Source: Candidatus Poseidoniaceae archaeon
GTDB lineage: Archaea > Thermoplasmatota > Poseidoniia > Poseidoniales > Poseidoniaceae
DNA length: 64,000 bases
Reading direction: 5' to 3'
Assembly: GCA_028356125.1 (NCBI GenBank)
Contig: JAOMTZ010000001.1
Span: 156,632-220,631, forward strand
How positions within the stretch are numbered: position 1 is the first letter of the stretch; the number at the start of each line of letters is the position of its first letter. Both the position numbers and the translations under genes were made by a program. Below the pieces are notes generated by a model. It had not been told where the DNA came from and did not search any database. It worked only from the letters and a program-made list of their open reading frames with translations. Shown here one piece after another: positions 19,601 to 26,698 of the stretch.

Positions 19601-21372
19601 ATCTGGTTATGGCGCTGATTGAAGCGGCAAATAGAGATGTGGACATTACTGTAGTAATCCACGAACCTGAAACCTGGTGGGGAGAATATAATGTAGAACA
19701 AAGCCTTGCTATGGCTTGGGAATTGGAGAACGCAGGAGCAGATGTCCTTCAGTTCTCTTCCTCATCATCTTCTCCTTACCAATACGTTCACTCTAAGGTA
19801 GCAGTTGTTGATTCCGAACATGTCTGGATAGGCTCAGGGAATTGGAAGAACGCATCAATGCCAGTCGATGGTATTGGAAATCGTGACTGGGGAGTTATTG
19901 TTGACAGTGTAGACCTAGCGACAATTGTCCTAGAGCGTATGGCTTTTGATGAAAACCCTAGTGAATTACACATAGAAGATTCGACCTATCAGCAACCAAC
20001 TGAATCATACATTATTCCGTTTGCTTATTCCGCAGGCGAAGTTACTGAAGCGATATCTGGTCCAATTACGGGTGAGTTACTTACCTGCCCGGACGATTGT
20101 ATGTTTGGACTCTCTGACCTGATCGATTCGGCTGATTCTGAAATCCTTCTTTCCCTACAATACTTGGAAATGGACTGGTACTGGGGCTGGCAAGAAAATC
20201 CACTATTAGATTCACTAGAAGATGCAGCAGCAAGGGGAGTTTCCATTAGATTGGCAATCAATCAACATTATGTCGATGAAAATCCAGAAATCCGAGAAGT
20301 TGTTAGTGAACTTAATGACTGGGATGGAGATGTTGAAGCCATATTGATGAGTGAAAATGAAACAATCGAAAAGCTGCACAACAAAGGGGTAATAGTCGAT
20401 GGAGAAAGTGTTCTAATCTCTAGTATCAACTGGGGAGACAATTCTATTCTTAGGAATCGAGAGATGGGGTTGATTATTCATTCCCAAGCAGTAACTGCAC
20501 CGTTTGAAGAATCCTTCTGGGAAGATTGGAATAGACTAGATATGAACACAGATAGCGACATCGATGGAATTCCAGATTATTGGGAAGTTGCTAACAATCT
20601 ATCTCGTACTAATCAAGACTCTAATTTGGACCCCGATGGGGACGGATTAAACAACATCGGCGAATTCTCTTACGGCTCAAATCCATATTCAAATGACACA
20701 GATGGAGACTGTATCACTGATGGGAATGAAATCTTGTGGGCTGCGACTAATCCAGATGTCAGCGCAGGGGATGCTGTCACTATGGCAGACGCAGATAATG
20801 ATGGGCAAGCCGATAGCGAAGTGATAGGATGTGTACCAGACATTGGAAATGGAAATAACGGCGGAGATAACAACCAGGGTTCCGATAATACCACAACTCA
20901 GGATTCTGATGGAGATGGTATTCTTGATGAAGTCGATGATTGTCCAGACACAGTTGCAGGCGCTGCTACTGATACACAAGGTTGCTCAAACGAGCAAAAC
21001 AAGAAACAGGTCATTGATGAATCAGGCGAAGATGAAGAATCATCAGGCATGACATTTATGCTCACTCTAATTACAATTGGATTGCTAGTTCTAGTGGGTT
21101 CTGGAACAATTCTACTAACAAAGAAGAAAGAACCTGAGGATGACGACGTGTCAGCCGAGATGATCGCAACAGAGAACGCTGATTCTAAGAATTGGGAAAT
21201 GCCAGTTCTTGACGGCTCTTCAGAAGGTGAAGAGGTACCAAGCGAAGACCCAGATAAATTCCCCGGTTGGAGTGAGGAGCAGGTTCAGAAATACCTCGAC
21301 TCTGGTTGGTCCGAAGAACAGCTTTCTGAGTGGTATCAGCAACAAGTTCAGGACAATTCCTCAGAAGATTGA
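16672..21372 (+). CDS. Giant surface protein: six lamin-tail domains plus two phospholipase D domains
   Basis: The 1566-residue protein starts with a signal peptide (MKSRVFFLSFILMMSPLLSF); the 30 in-frame codons upstream are discarded. Six lamin-tail (LTD) beta-sandwich units begin near residues 36, 191, 336, 478, 623 and 758, each with a variant of NEV..(P/N)GEW(I/F)EI.N.G...D(L/I)..W. Two PLD-like domains follow, with catalytic motifs HSKVAVVD near 1039 and HNKGVIVD near 1236, each followed by a SGNW or SINW motif. A calcium-binding DxDGD repeat region, a TM segment near 1459-1480 and a cytoplasmic tail with a doubled GWSEEQ motif complete it. This looks like a cell-surface nuclease or phospholipase held on the outer face. 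Paired LTD and nuclease modules are known in secreted bacterial enzymes; the substrate here is inferred only. Confidence 0.88.
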   Translation: MKSRVFFLSFILMMSPLLSFVDVSEATSGRALACNGTVCLNEALPNPNGADDAAWPNGEWMEIYNSGATPVDVLNWKLINKASKTLDFDSASIVGFEAGNSSTWTIQPGDYMVIARNGAPQSQFYLTNTFDFITMEDSSGNIIDQASWNSSSSGFSLEEDSSSATNDWISTNSPTPGTVNSASTSPVTSDLRINEVMANPWPSDDNASWPGGEWFEIWNSGLTDIDLTGWYVQDAAGNNIAFNESHLIGSPIIAADDYRIVAVNSSNGRSILNNGGETLVMYWPNGTQAQMISWTKNVAGFSLSPQMDNSWSFSSYPTPGTQNALDWDAIVSGAPIIKITEVLVNSTNDGAPLPDGEWIEIHNPTNNDLDLVNWKLMDGMGNVTNIDINSLLQNSSQPDTLISADGRRLVQFSMGTELWDYYNQVMLIDEFGAIVHKAWWTDHPGMNVTLIEPADPLQPWIPASYPTPGQPEPGTTTIIGELAFNEIFADAVGNDSWSWPNGEWIELINTGSQPVDIANWHFTSGSRNFNINEHQMPLKTGTTIAPGEIVLVAINGSQGFYLKNTIDTMELRDSSNQIISSLTYNYTTEGESSWLWNGEWTQAPWATPGVANPDTSPYLGDDTIEITEILAHCSEGTITPSDDWVEVLNNGTQVIDLSAWRLISDDGDLFHMRDSNIWNSTAMTLAPGLRAVFTTPNWFISGLGGSAILEDPDGNEVDRVDWTITTDCTTMNSEGEVLPWPTPGQPEPDTTNFTNPEDLMFSRFMFEEKSQTTNDEFFEISNTGTQAASLTGWMIRKTTTGGVSFNGTFISGQISADSSVIISPDADSVKAMGSTMILDADDVMSYPVWMPNSGATMQLVSPDGIVADTFVYGNGPTSSEGWSGPSIGVPVTTVDRILYLRGDGCGDMQDTDSSSDWEMRWSVAGASHFCGINTFSDDTTVTPLIGPDNGGFSEVINLLGAAEDSIHLHVYQLHHPNLVMALIEAANRDVDITVVIHEPETWWGEYNVEQSLAMAWELENAGADVLQFSSSSSSPYQYVHSKVAVVDSEHVWIGSGNWKNASMPVDGIGNRDWGVIVDSVDLATIVLERMAFDENPSELHIEDSTYQQPTESYIIPFAYSAGEVTEAISGPITGELLTCPDDCMFGLSDLIDSADSEILLSLQYLEMDWYWGWQENPLLDSLEDAAARGVSIRLAINQHYVDENPEIREVVSELNDWDGDVEAILMSENETIEKLHNKGVIVDGESVLISSINWGDNSILRNREMGLIIHSQAVTAPFEESFWEDWNRLDMNTDSDIDGIPDYWEVANNLSRTNQDSNLDPDGDGLNNIGEFSYGSNPYSNDTDGDCITDGNEILWAATNPDVSAGDAVTMADADNDGQADSEVIGCVPDIGNGNNGGDNNQGSDNTTTQDSDGDGILDEVDDCPDTVAGAATDTQGCSNEQNKKQVIDESGEDEESSGMTFMLTLITIGLLVLVGSGTILLTKKKEPEDDDVSAEMIATENADSKNWEMPVLDGSSEGEEVPSEDPDKFPGWSEEQVQKYLDSGWSEEQLSEWYQQQVQDNSSED

Positions 21373-21404
21373 CAAGGGAGCGCCCTAATCGAGGTTTGAT
21401 TGAG

Positions 21405-22148
21405 ATGAGATTCCGTAGCACTAACCCTGCCCTAAACCCGCAATTTTTCCAAGGTGGAATAGCCACTGAAAGAATGACAATTGAAGGAACTATCAACAAA
21501 ACTCTGGTATTACTTGGCCTAGTTTCTATCGCTGCCTTAGGCACCTACACCGTAAGCATGGAGAACCCAGGTTTTGCTATGCTGCTAGGCTTAGGAGGAG
21601 CAATTGGTGGATTTATCATGGCCCTAATAATAATGTTTTCAAGGCCGAATAACCCGCAAATTTTGATAGCAATGTATGCTTTACTTGAGGGATTATTCCT
21701 AGGTTCGTTTTCATTTATGGTCGAGAATTACTACCTTGGAGGCTCAGAAGGGGTTGTATTACAAGCGTTGGTTGGAACTGTTTCTGTGTTCCTGGTAATG
21801 CTTTCATTGTACCGAGCTAAGATTATCAAGGCCACAGAGAGATTTACACTGATCGTTATGTCGATGGCAGGAGCAATTATGATGGTTTATCTGTTCAATT
21901 TCATCCTGAGTTTCATGGGCACAAGCATACCCTTTATCCACAGCAGCGGACCGATTGGTATTCTGATTAGCCTAGTTTTCGTGGGTGTTGCCTCTATGTT
22001 CTTAATCCTCGATTTCGCAATGATTGAGAATGGAGTAAAGTATGGTGCTCCAAAGAATATGGAATGGTATGGTGCATTCGGGTTAACTATGACCTTAATT
22101 TGGTTGTACTTTGAAATGCTAAAGTTGATCGCAAAATTACGTGATTAA
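21405..22148 (+). CDS. Bax inhibitor-1/YccA-family membrane protein
   Basis: The 247-residue integral membrane protein has about seven TM segments. It shows the N-terminal signature of the BaxI_1 subfamily (RSTNPALNP then MTIEGTINKT), a GLFLGSFSF segment, and a C-terminal half with an acidic residue inside the membrane (LILDFAMIENG) followed by EWYGAFGLTMTLIWLY. Family members are pH-sensitive calcium leak channels in other organisms; the role here is unknown. The start ATG at 21405 follows GAGGTTTGATTGAG and begins the conserved region; the longer open frame reaches back into the preceding gene. The next gene starts 2 nt after its stop. Confidence 0.85.
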   Translation: MRFRSTNPALNPQFFQGGIATERMTIEGTINKTLVLLGLVSIAALGTYTVSMENPGFAMLLGLGGAIGGFIMALIIMFSRPNNPQILIAMYALLEGLFLGSFSFMVENYYLGGSEGVVLQALVGTVSVFLVMLSLYRAKIIKATERFTLIVMSMAGAIMMVYLFNFILSFMGTSIPFIHSSGPIGILISLVFVGVASMFLILDFAMIENGVKYGAPKNMEWYGAFGLTMTLIWLYFEMLKLIAKLRD

Positions 22149-22149
22149 A

Positions 22150-23082
22150 ATGAGTAGAACACTAGAAGTGTGCGATTTATCTAATTGGCGGGCTGGCGGA
22201 CAGCGCCGTGATGAATTTGTAAAGAAGATGGGAGAAGCCCTCCAGGACATTGGATTTTTTGCACTAACTGGACATGGAATTGATGTTGATTCGATCAAAC
22301 AATCCTATTCTGTGGCAGAGGATTTTTTTGAGTTATCTCAAGAAGAAAAGTCCCAGTATGAACAATCCGAACTATTTCGTCAAAGAGGTTACACGCCATA
22401 CGGTGTTGAACATGCTAAAGACAACCCTGCTCCGGACTTGAAAGAGTTCTGGCAAACAGGGAGGACGATTGATGATCCTAACTTTCATAAAAATATCTGG
22501 CCAGAAAAACCAGTAAGTTTCGAGCATTCTATTGATGGCCTCTATATCGCAATGGAATCGATGAGTTCAGAACTTCTAGCCGCAGCATCACTATATCTCG
22601 ACAAGCCTGAATCATGGCTTCCAGATATGGCACACAATGGTAATACAATCCTCAGAGTAATCCACTACCCAGCACTTGGACAAAATGCGCCTGAAGGTGC
22701 TGTCAGGAGTGCCCAACATGAAGATATTAATCTCATAACGCTCCTAGTAGGCGCTACGGCTGATGGTTTACAAGTAATGGACCATGACGGTTCATGGATT
22801 GAAGTTGAAGGTAACCATGACCACATTATTGTCGATAGTGGCGACATGCTGCAAAACCTCACAAATGGTCTTTTCAAATCTACTACTCACAGAGTAATCA
22901 ACCCTCCAGATGCAACTTCAGACAGATACTCGATGCCTATGTTTGTACATCCAAGGAATGAAGTTGACCTGACGCCTCTTCCCGAATTCGTAGAACTTAC
23001 CGGTGGAGAGGTACTGTATGATTCGATTAATGCAGGAGACTATCTTCATCAAAGATTAGTTGAAATTGGTTTAGCATCATAA
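22150..23082 (+). CDS. 2-oxoglutarate/Fe(II)-dependent oxygenase (isopenicillin N synthase-like)
   Basis: The 310-residue protein has the DIOX N-terminal domain (LQDIGFFALTGHGID) and the double-stranded beta-helix core. The iron ligands are visible as the HxD of SAQHEDINLITLLV and the distal His of STTHRVINP. The 2OG-binding RxS is RYSMPMF. IPNS-like family members hydroxylate, desaturate or cyclise small molecules; the substrate is not predictable. The ATG at 22150 begins two nt after the stop of the Bax-inhibitor gene; a GTG three codons upstream is also in frame. It is followed after 10 nt by the nucleoside phosphorylase gene, so these may form an operon. Confidence 0.88.
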   Translation: MSRTLEVCDLSNWRAGGQRRDEFVKKMGEALQDIGFFALTGHGIDVDSIKQSYSVAEDFFELSQEEKSQYEQSELFRQRGYTPYGVEHAKDNPAPDLKEFWQTGRTIDDPNFHKNIWPEKPVSFEHSIDGLYIAMESMSSELLAAASLYLDKPESWLPDMAHNGNTILRVIHYPALGQNAPEGAVRSAQHEDINLITLLVGATADGLQVMDHDGSWIEVEGNHDHIIVDSGDMLQNLTNGLFKSTTHRVINPPDATSDRYSMPMFVHPRNEVDLTPLPEFVELTGGEVLYDSINAGDYLHQRLVEIGLAS

Positions 23083-23092
23083 GGTGTTCCAG

Positions 23093-24349
23093 ATGAGAAC
23101 AATGCCTGAGATTCTAGCATCAAAACGCGATGGAGAATCTCTAGAGCCAGAAGATTTCAAATTCATCTGCACAAATATCAGCCAAATCCCAAGGGAACAA
23201 TTAGGAGCATTCTTGATGGCATGCCAAATCAATGGCTTGACGCCGTTCGAGACTAGCCAACTTACACAAGAGATGTTGAATGCAGGAAATAGAATGCAAG
23301 TTGCTCCCTCAAGGGTCGACAAACACTCAACTGGAGGAGTAGGTGACAAGATGAGTATTGTCCTAGCTCCTGCCCTAAGGGCTGCTGGGGCTACAATACC
23401 CATGTTGGCTGGTAGAGGATTAGCACACACTGGTGGAACGATAGACAAATTGGAAGCAATACCTGGCTTCAACACTGGACTTAGTATGGCCGAAATGTTG
23501 ACCAATCCTTGCTTTATTTCTCGGCAGACCGAAGATATAGCTCCAGCTGACAGAATCTTGTATTCAATAAGAGACATCACCGCAACCGTTCCACAAATTG
23601 GGTTAATCACTGCATCAATAATTTCCAAAAAGGCAGCAGAAGGCTTAGAGAAATTAGTTCTAGACGTCAAATGTGGAAATGCAGCATTCATGAAGAATAA
23701 GGAGGATGCTGTGTCTCTTGCTAAATCGATGGTCAAAACTGGAACCGATTTAGGTATGGAAGTAACTGCGCAGGTCACAGAGATGGACAATCCAATAGGA
23801 TTAATGTTTGGAAACAGTCATGAAATTGTAGAATGCATCGACTGTCTGACTGGCAGAGGACCTGCTGACACTATGGAATTGGTTTACAGTCAGGCAGATG
23901 CATTGGGTTTCGATATTCGACAGTCAATCAATGATGGCAGAGCACTTGAGGAATTCAAGAAAATGTGCTCTCGCCAAGGAGTTGCAACTGAAGTAATCGA
24001 TAATTTGGTTGATGAACCTTGGAGTGTTTTGCCTAAAGCAAATCAGACACATGAGATTATGGCTACAAAGTCAGGTTGGATTGCAGGAATAAATGCTCTA
24101 ACAATCGGAGAAGTATTGTGCAATCTAGGTGCTGGAAGAACTGGCGACAACAACGATATTGATCATGGGATTGGGGCAGAACTCCTAGTTTCACCGGGTC
24201 AAGAAATCATCCAAGGAATGCCTTGGATTAGATTCGACGTCAACAACGAACTCTCAGCAAAACAGGTTCAGTTAATCGAAAACTCATTAGAAATCACAGA
24301 CGAAGTTTTCGAAAGGCAATCCAGGATTTTGCAAGTAATCACAGCTTGA
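23093..24349 (+). CDS. deoA: Thymidine/pyrimidine-nucleoside phosphorylase
   Basis: The enzyme splits pyrimidine nucleosides with phosphate, releasing base and (deoxy)ribose-1-phosphate for salvage. The 418-residue protein has the family signature KHSTGGVGDKMS, then GRGLAHTGGTIDKLEAIPG, the catalytic KCGNAAFMK region, and the C-terminal domain GAGRTGDNNDIDHGIGAELL. The length fits the bacterial-type DeoA/Pdp branch; archaeal AMP phosphorylases (DeoA-like AMPpase) carry an extra N-terminal domain of about 80 residues that is absent here. The start ATG at 23093 follows AAGGTG with 6-nt spacing. The stop lies about 50 nt before the tRNA-Asn gene. Most Arg codons are AGA/AGG (14 of 18), which serves as the local codon reference. 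Confidence 0.9.
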   Translation: MRTMPEILASKRDGESLEPEDFKFICTNISQIPREQLGAFLMACQINGLTPFETSQLTQEMLNAGNRMQVAPSRVDKHSTGGVGDKMSIVLAPALRAAGATIPMLAGRGLAHTGGTIDKLEAIPGFNTGLSMAEMLTNPCFISRQTEDIAPADRILYSIRDITATVPQIGLITASIISKKAAEGLEKLVLDVKCGNAAFMKNKEDAVSLAKSMVKTGTDLGMEVTAQVTEMDNPIGLMFGNSHEIVECIDCLTGRGPADTMELVYSQADALGFDIRQSINDGRALEEFKKMCSRQGVATEVIDNLVDEPWSVLPKANQTHEIMATKSGWIAGINALTIGEVLCNLGAGRTGDNNDIDHGIGAELLVSPGQEIIQGMPWIRFDVNNELSAKQVQLIENSLEITDEVFERQSRILQVITA

Positions 24350-24373
24350 AAAATGCGGTTTTGATGGAAGCCG

Positions 24374-24382
24374 TCATATAGG
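24374..24382 (+). promoter_or_regulatory. Probable TATA box of tRNA-Asn
   Basis: A TCATATAGG sequence is centred about 25 nt upstream of the first base of the tRNA-Asn gene. This is the spacing expected for an archaeal TBP site. No clear BRE purine run is obvious. Confidence 0.5.
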
Positions 24383-24402
24383 GAAGGCATGTCGGCAGGG
24401 AT

Positions 24403-24475
24403 GCCGTTTTAGCTTAGTTGGTGGAGCGTGGGACTGTTAATCCCAAGGTCGTGGGTTCGAGCCCCACAAACGGCG
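24403..24475 (+). tRNA. tRNA-Asn (GTT)
   Basis: A 73-nt tRNA. The acceptor GCCGTTT pairs with AAACGGC and the discriminator is G. The D arm is GCTTAGTTGGTGGAGC. The anticodon stem TGGGA/TCCCA carries loop CTGTTAA with anticodon GTT at 24436-24438, and the T arm has GTGGGTTCGAGCCCCAC. There is no intron and no encoded CCA. Its last 13 bases plus 6 nt beyond are repeated exactly at 28628-28646, so it is the integration target of the adjacent element. The gene stays complete at the left junction. Confidence 0.97.
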
Positions 24476-24481
24476 CTCACT
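24463..24481 (+). repeat. Left attachment repeat (tRNA-Asn 3' end)
   Basis: This is the left copy of the 19-bp direct repeat CCCACAAACGGCGCTCACT, covering the 3' T-stem, acceptor strand and 6 nt beyond the tRNA. Similarity to the right flank continues without gaps for about 70 nt more (roughly 59 of 90 positions identical by hand count). It includes a matching small hairpin, ACTG...CAGT near 24493-24505. Confidence 0.9.
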
Positions 24482-24590
24482 GAGTAATGATGTACTGCGC
24501 GCCAGTGAATAGGTGAGTAAAAGTCACTTTTTCGTAGGTTTCAAATCACCCTGAATAAGCATCAAATACAATGCTGATAATGAGTAAAAT

Positions 24591-24752
24591 ATGGAAGAGA
24601 AAAAGTGCAAGAAATGTGGTCAATTATTGACTGAATCTAACTACTTTGAAATCCCTGAGATGAATGAAAAGGCGAGGAAGAGAATCAAGGCTCTTTTTGG
24701 TAAAGACGATTATTGTAATGATTGTACTTGGCCTCATCATCAAGAGTTCTAA
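24591..24752 (+). CDS. Small zinc-ribbon protein of the element
   Basis: A 53-residue ORF (MEEKKCKKCGQLLTE...) with two CxxC pairs, CKKC near the start and CNDC near the end, separated by about 33 residues with a basic helix (KARKRIKALFGK). This is a typical minimal treble-clef or zinc ribbon. It starts 115 nt after the tRNA-Asn gene inside the element and its stop overlaps, tail to tail by 4 nt, the stop of the minus-strand TM-protein gene. It may be a transcription regulator or DNA-binding factor of the element. The tight packing and the metal-binding cysteines argue for a real gene despite the short length. Confidence 0.65.
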   Translation: MEEKKCKKCGQLLTESNYFEIPEMNEKARKRIKALFGKDDYCNDCTWPHHQEF

Positions 24753-25054
24753 CCGAATAACCAATTTCTGAGACGAGTTGTTGCACTACCTGTTGGTGAT
24801 TGCGCAGATACTTCTTCGACATTCGTAGGTATTCTTTCTACGAGTCCAGTGAACCAACCGAACAACTCTTCTGTCACTTGCCATAGAATGAATATCGCTA
24901 CTCCGAATGCGCCAGCCCCTACAAGATATGCAGCACCTGTTGCAGCATCTTTCACGATTCTAACATCTGCTATTGGTCTGACAACATTCTGTCTTTCCCA
25001 CTCGCCTAGTTCGACTCTATGGGTTATGACTTGGTCAGGGGCTCTCTTTGGCAT
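24749..25054 (-). CDS. Single-TM small protein of the element
   Basis: A 101-residue protein with a polar N-terminal half (RAPDQVITHRVELGEWERQ), one long hydrophobic segment (AYLVGAGAFGVAIFILWQV, about residues 42-60) and a polar Thr/Ser/Pro-containing tail. The ATG at 25052-25054 is preceded by GGTGGG, a good ribosome site, and lies 9 nt after the stop of the 71-residue gene. It is the last gene of the minus-strand block. A membrane or virion-membrane role fits the topology; no family is recognised. Confidence 0.65.
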   Translation of the reverse strand: MPKRAPDQVITHRVELGEWERQNVVRPIADVRIVKDAATGAAYLVGAGAFGVAIFILWQVTEELFGWFTGLVERIPTNVEEVSAQSPTGSATTRLRNWLFG

Positions 25055-25063
25055 CTAACCCAC

Positions 25064-25279
25064 CTACAACATCTTCGTTCTGTATACCCATGACAAGTAG
25101 GCTAGTATCTCGGCATTGTCTGAGTTAGGAAGTATTGCGTCAATATCCCCCTGTACTTCTCCGGGGTCAATTGCGCCAAACACTACATTCGACCACTTGA
25201 TGTATAGTGGGTGCTGCCGTAACTTACTACCAGTAGATAATGCCCAATTAATTGGATATCCATTGACCATGCGAATCAC
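25064..25279 (-). CDS. 71-residue protein of the element, unknown
   Basis: A small soluble-looking protein with aromatic residues (YPINWALSTGSKLRQHPLYIKW; IDPGEVQGDIDAILP; AYLSWVYRTKML). The GTG start at 25277-25279 overlaps the stop of the upstream 234-residue gene (GTGA), so translation is probably coupled. An ATG three codons further in is the alternative start. It has no recognisable family. By position it could be a minor structural or accessory protein of the virion-like cassette. Confidence 0.55.
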   Translation of the reverse strand: MIRMVNGYPINWALSTGSKLRQHPLYIKWSNVVFGAIDPGEVQGDIDAILPNSDNAEILAYLSWVYRTKML

Positions 25280-25980
25280 GCACTGACCGTCTTGACTTTC
25301 AGAATGTACCCTTTGCTTACCGGGATGTTCAATCCTTTGAGGTCGATATTGTAGTAGTTAGACCTTGAACCCGGAGTTAATCCTCTCTTGGTTCCATAGG
25401 CAGTATAGATGACACCACCTGCTGAATCTGTAACTGTCACTTCTTTCAAAGTACCACCGTCTTCAACTTGAACGCTCATGGCTGTCATGGTCTGACCGAA
25501 GATAGAATCTCCAATTCCAAGATTGTTGACGGCTGATAAAATTGGAGTTGCGGTATTGTCTGCAACATCCTCAACGGAATACAATTCTGTTCCACTGTTG
25601 GAAGTAACCCATGCTTGAACATTGGATTGATTTGCCGTGGCATCTACTGCTTGAGGATGGATTTGCAAAGTATCAGTCTTACCGATTGTATATGGGGCGA
25701 TAATGCACTGGTTGTAATCTGAATATCCAGTTAGAGAAGCCCATCCTTCACGCTTAACTTGTAGAGTTACGCTGCAAATGATTCTCCATGCGCAAAGTCC
25801 TGCTGTATAGACGACGCATACATGATTGATTGTAGTTCCCGGCATCAAGATACCTAGAGGATTGTTACCAAGGTCGTCTAGCATTATATTTTGGTCCCAT
25901 TGTCCATCTGTTGAAGTGTCAGAAAATGTCTTGCTCATTCTAGAATTGCCCACGATTGCTGTAATTGCTTGAGTTCCCAT
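25276..25980 (-). CDS. Putative major capsid-like protein of the element (beta-rich, 234 aa)
   Basis: The largest product of the minus-strand block. It is rich in Thr, Val, Ser, Gly and Asn with alternating beta-strand patterns throughout (HVCVVYTAGLCAWRII; VSKGYILKVKTVSA), with no TM segment, signal peptide or enzyme motif. Size and composition are those of a single jelly-roll or similar capsid protein; this is an inference from composition, not a recognised homology. The ATG at 25978-25980 follows GAGGTGAT, the best ribosome site in the block, which fits high expression. Four Cys residues could form disulfides. A structure prediction is the decisive check. Confidence 0.6.
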   Translation of the reverse strand: MGTQAITAIVGNSRMSKTFSDTSTDGQWDQNIMLDDLGNNPLGILMPGTTINHVCVVYTAGLCAWRIICSVTLQVKREGWASLTGYSDYNQCIIAPYTIGKTDTLQIHPQAVDATANQSNVQAWVTSNSGTELYSVEDVADNTATPILSAVNNLGIGDSIFGQTMTAMSVQVEDGGTLKEVTVTDSAGGVIYTAYGTKRGLTPGSRSNYYNIDLKGLNIPVSKGYILKVKTVSA

Positions 25981-25989
25981 CTAATCACC

Positions 25990-26418
25990 TCAGACCTTTA
26001 CATCAAGACCAGTTTGCTTGATGATTCTATTCATTGGAGTCAGGACAGGTTTGCGTAGAACTTTCTTTGCTACATTTGCAACCATAGGCGCAATAATTAC
26101 AGTACCTAACATCTGCATTCCATTCTTCTTGAAGTTATGTGCGAGGATTGAACCTAGACCGCCATCGTAGTTGTTGGAAGTCGTAACTCCTGTAAATAAT
26201 TCAGGAATTGTCAATCTCATTGTACCATCGCTTCCAGCAACATATTTGCCATCTCTACGACCAGTAATGAAATCCATTAGATTTGCATTTCCTAATCCTT
26301 GAGTTACTGCGTTTGCTACAACTAGAGATACTCCGGTGTCGACTAAGTTCAACTTAGGACGAGACCTTCTCCGTGATTTCATCATTCTGCCTGTCTTGCG
26401 GTTCCTGCGGGCTGCCAT
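25990..26418 (-). CDS. Basic, hydrophobic small protein of the element
   Basis: The 142-residue protein has a strongly basic N-terminus (MAARRNRKTGRMMKSRRRSR), then moderately hydrophobic helices (DTGVSLVVANAVTQGLG; MLGTVIIAPMVANVAKKVL) and a basic C-terminus. An Arg-rich arm in front of a compact domain is typical of nucleic-acid-binding virion proteins. The first 65 nt overlap the end of the upstream ORF in another frame. A later ATG at residue 12 (26385) would shorten the overlap to 32 nt but lose half of the basic arm. It ends 9 nt before the capsid-like gene. Confidence 0.6.
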   Translation of the reverse strand: MAARRNRKTGRMMKSRRRSRPKLNLVDTGVSLVVANAVTQGLGNANLMDFITGRRDGKYVAGSDGTMRLTIPELFTGVTTSNNYDGGLGSILAHNFKKNGMQMLGTVIIAPMVANVAKKVLRKPVLTPMNRIIKQTGLDVKV

Positions 26419-26698
26419 GTTCAGATGGCATCATCATCCTATTCATAATAGAACCGAGTAACAACTCTTTGATATCCGGCTGCGAAAGAGTATTTGCTAC
26501 AATTCCCTGCGGTTTCGGAACTGCATCGGCTAGGAAGTCTAGGGCTTCATCTAGGAGTTCCCCTAGAGTTCCCATCTCGGTTTTGAGGTCGGAGGAATGG
26601 GTTCCAACAGTGGTTTTCATTCGTAGACATTCGTATATCAGAAATGACTGCATGATTATCAAGAACCCTAGTGTAGTCCCTATTGCTATATCGTTCAT
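26354..26698 (-). CDS. N-terminally anchored small protein of the element
   Basis: The 114-residue first gene of the minus-strand block. One N-terminal TM segment (IAIGTTLGFLIIMQSFLIYE) is followed by a soluble acidic part with a helical stretch (GTLGELLDEALDFLADAV) and a polar C-terminal tail. The ATG at 26696-26698 lies about 22-25 nt from a TATA-like GGTATACC on the same strand (26718-26725), so a leaderless transcript is likely. Its 3' end overlaps the next gene by 65 nt. No family is recognised. Confidence 0.55.
   Translation of the reverse strand: MNDIAIGTTLGFLIIMQSFLIYECLRMKTTVGTHSSDLKTEMGTLGELLDEALDFLADAVPKPQGIVANTLSQPDIKELLLGSIMNRMMMPSEHGSPQEPQDRQNDEITEKVSS

Noticed and set aside
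23093..24349. AMP phosphorylase of the archaeal NMP pathway
   Set aside because: The extra N-terminal domain of about 80 residues typical of that enzyme is absent; length and motifs fit thymidine/pyrimidine-nucleoside phosphorylase.
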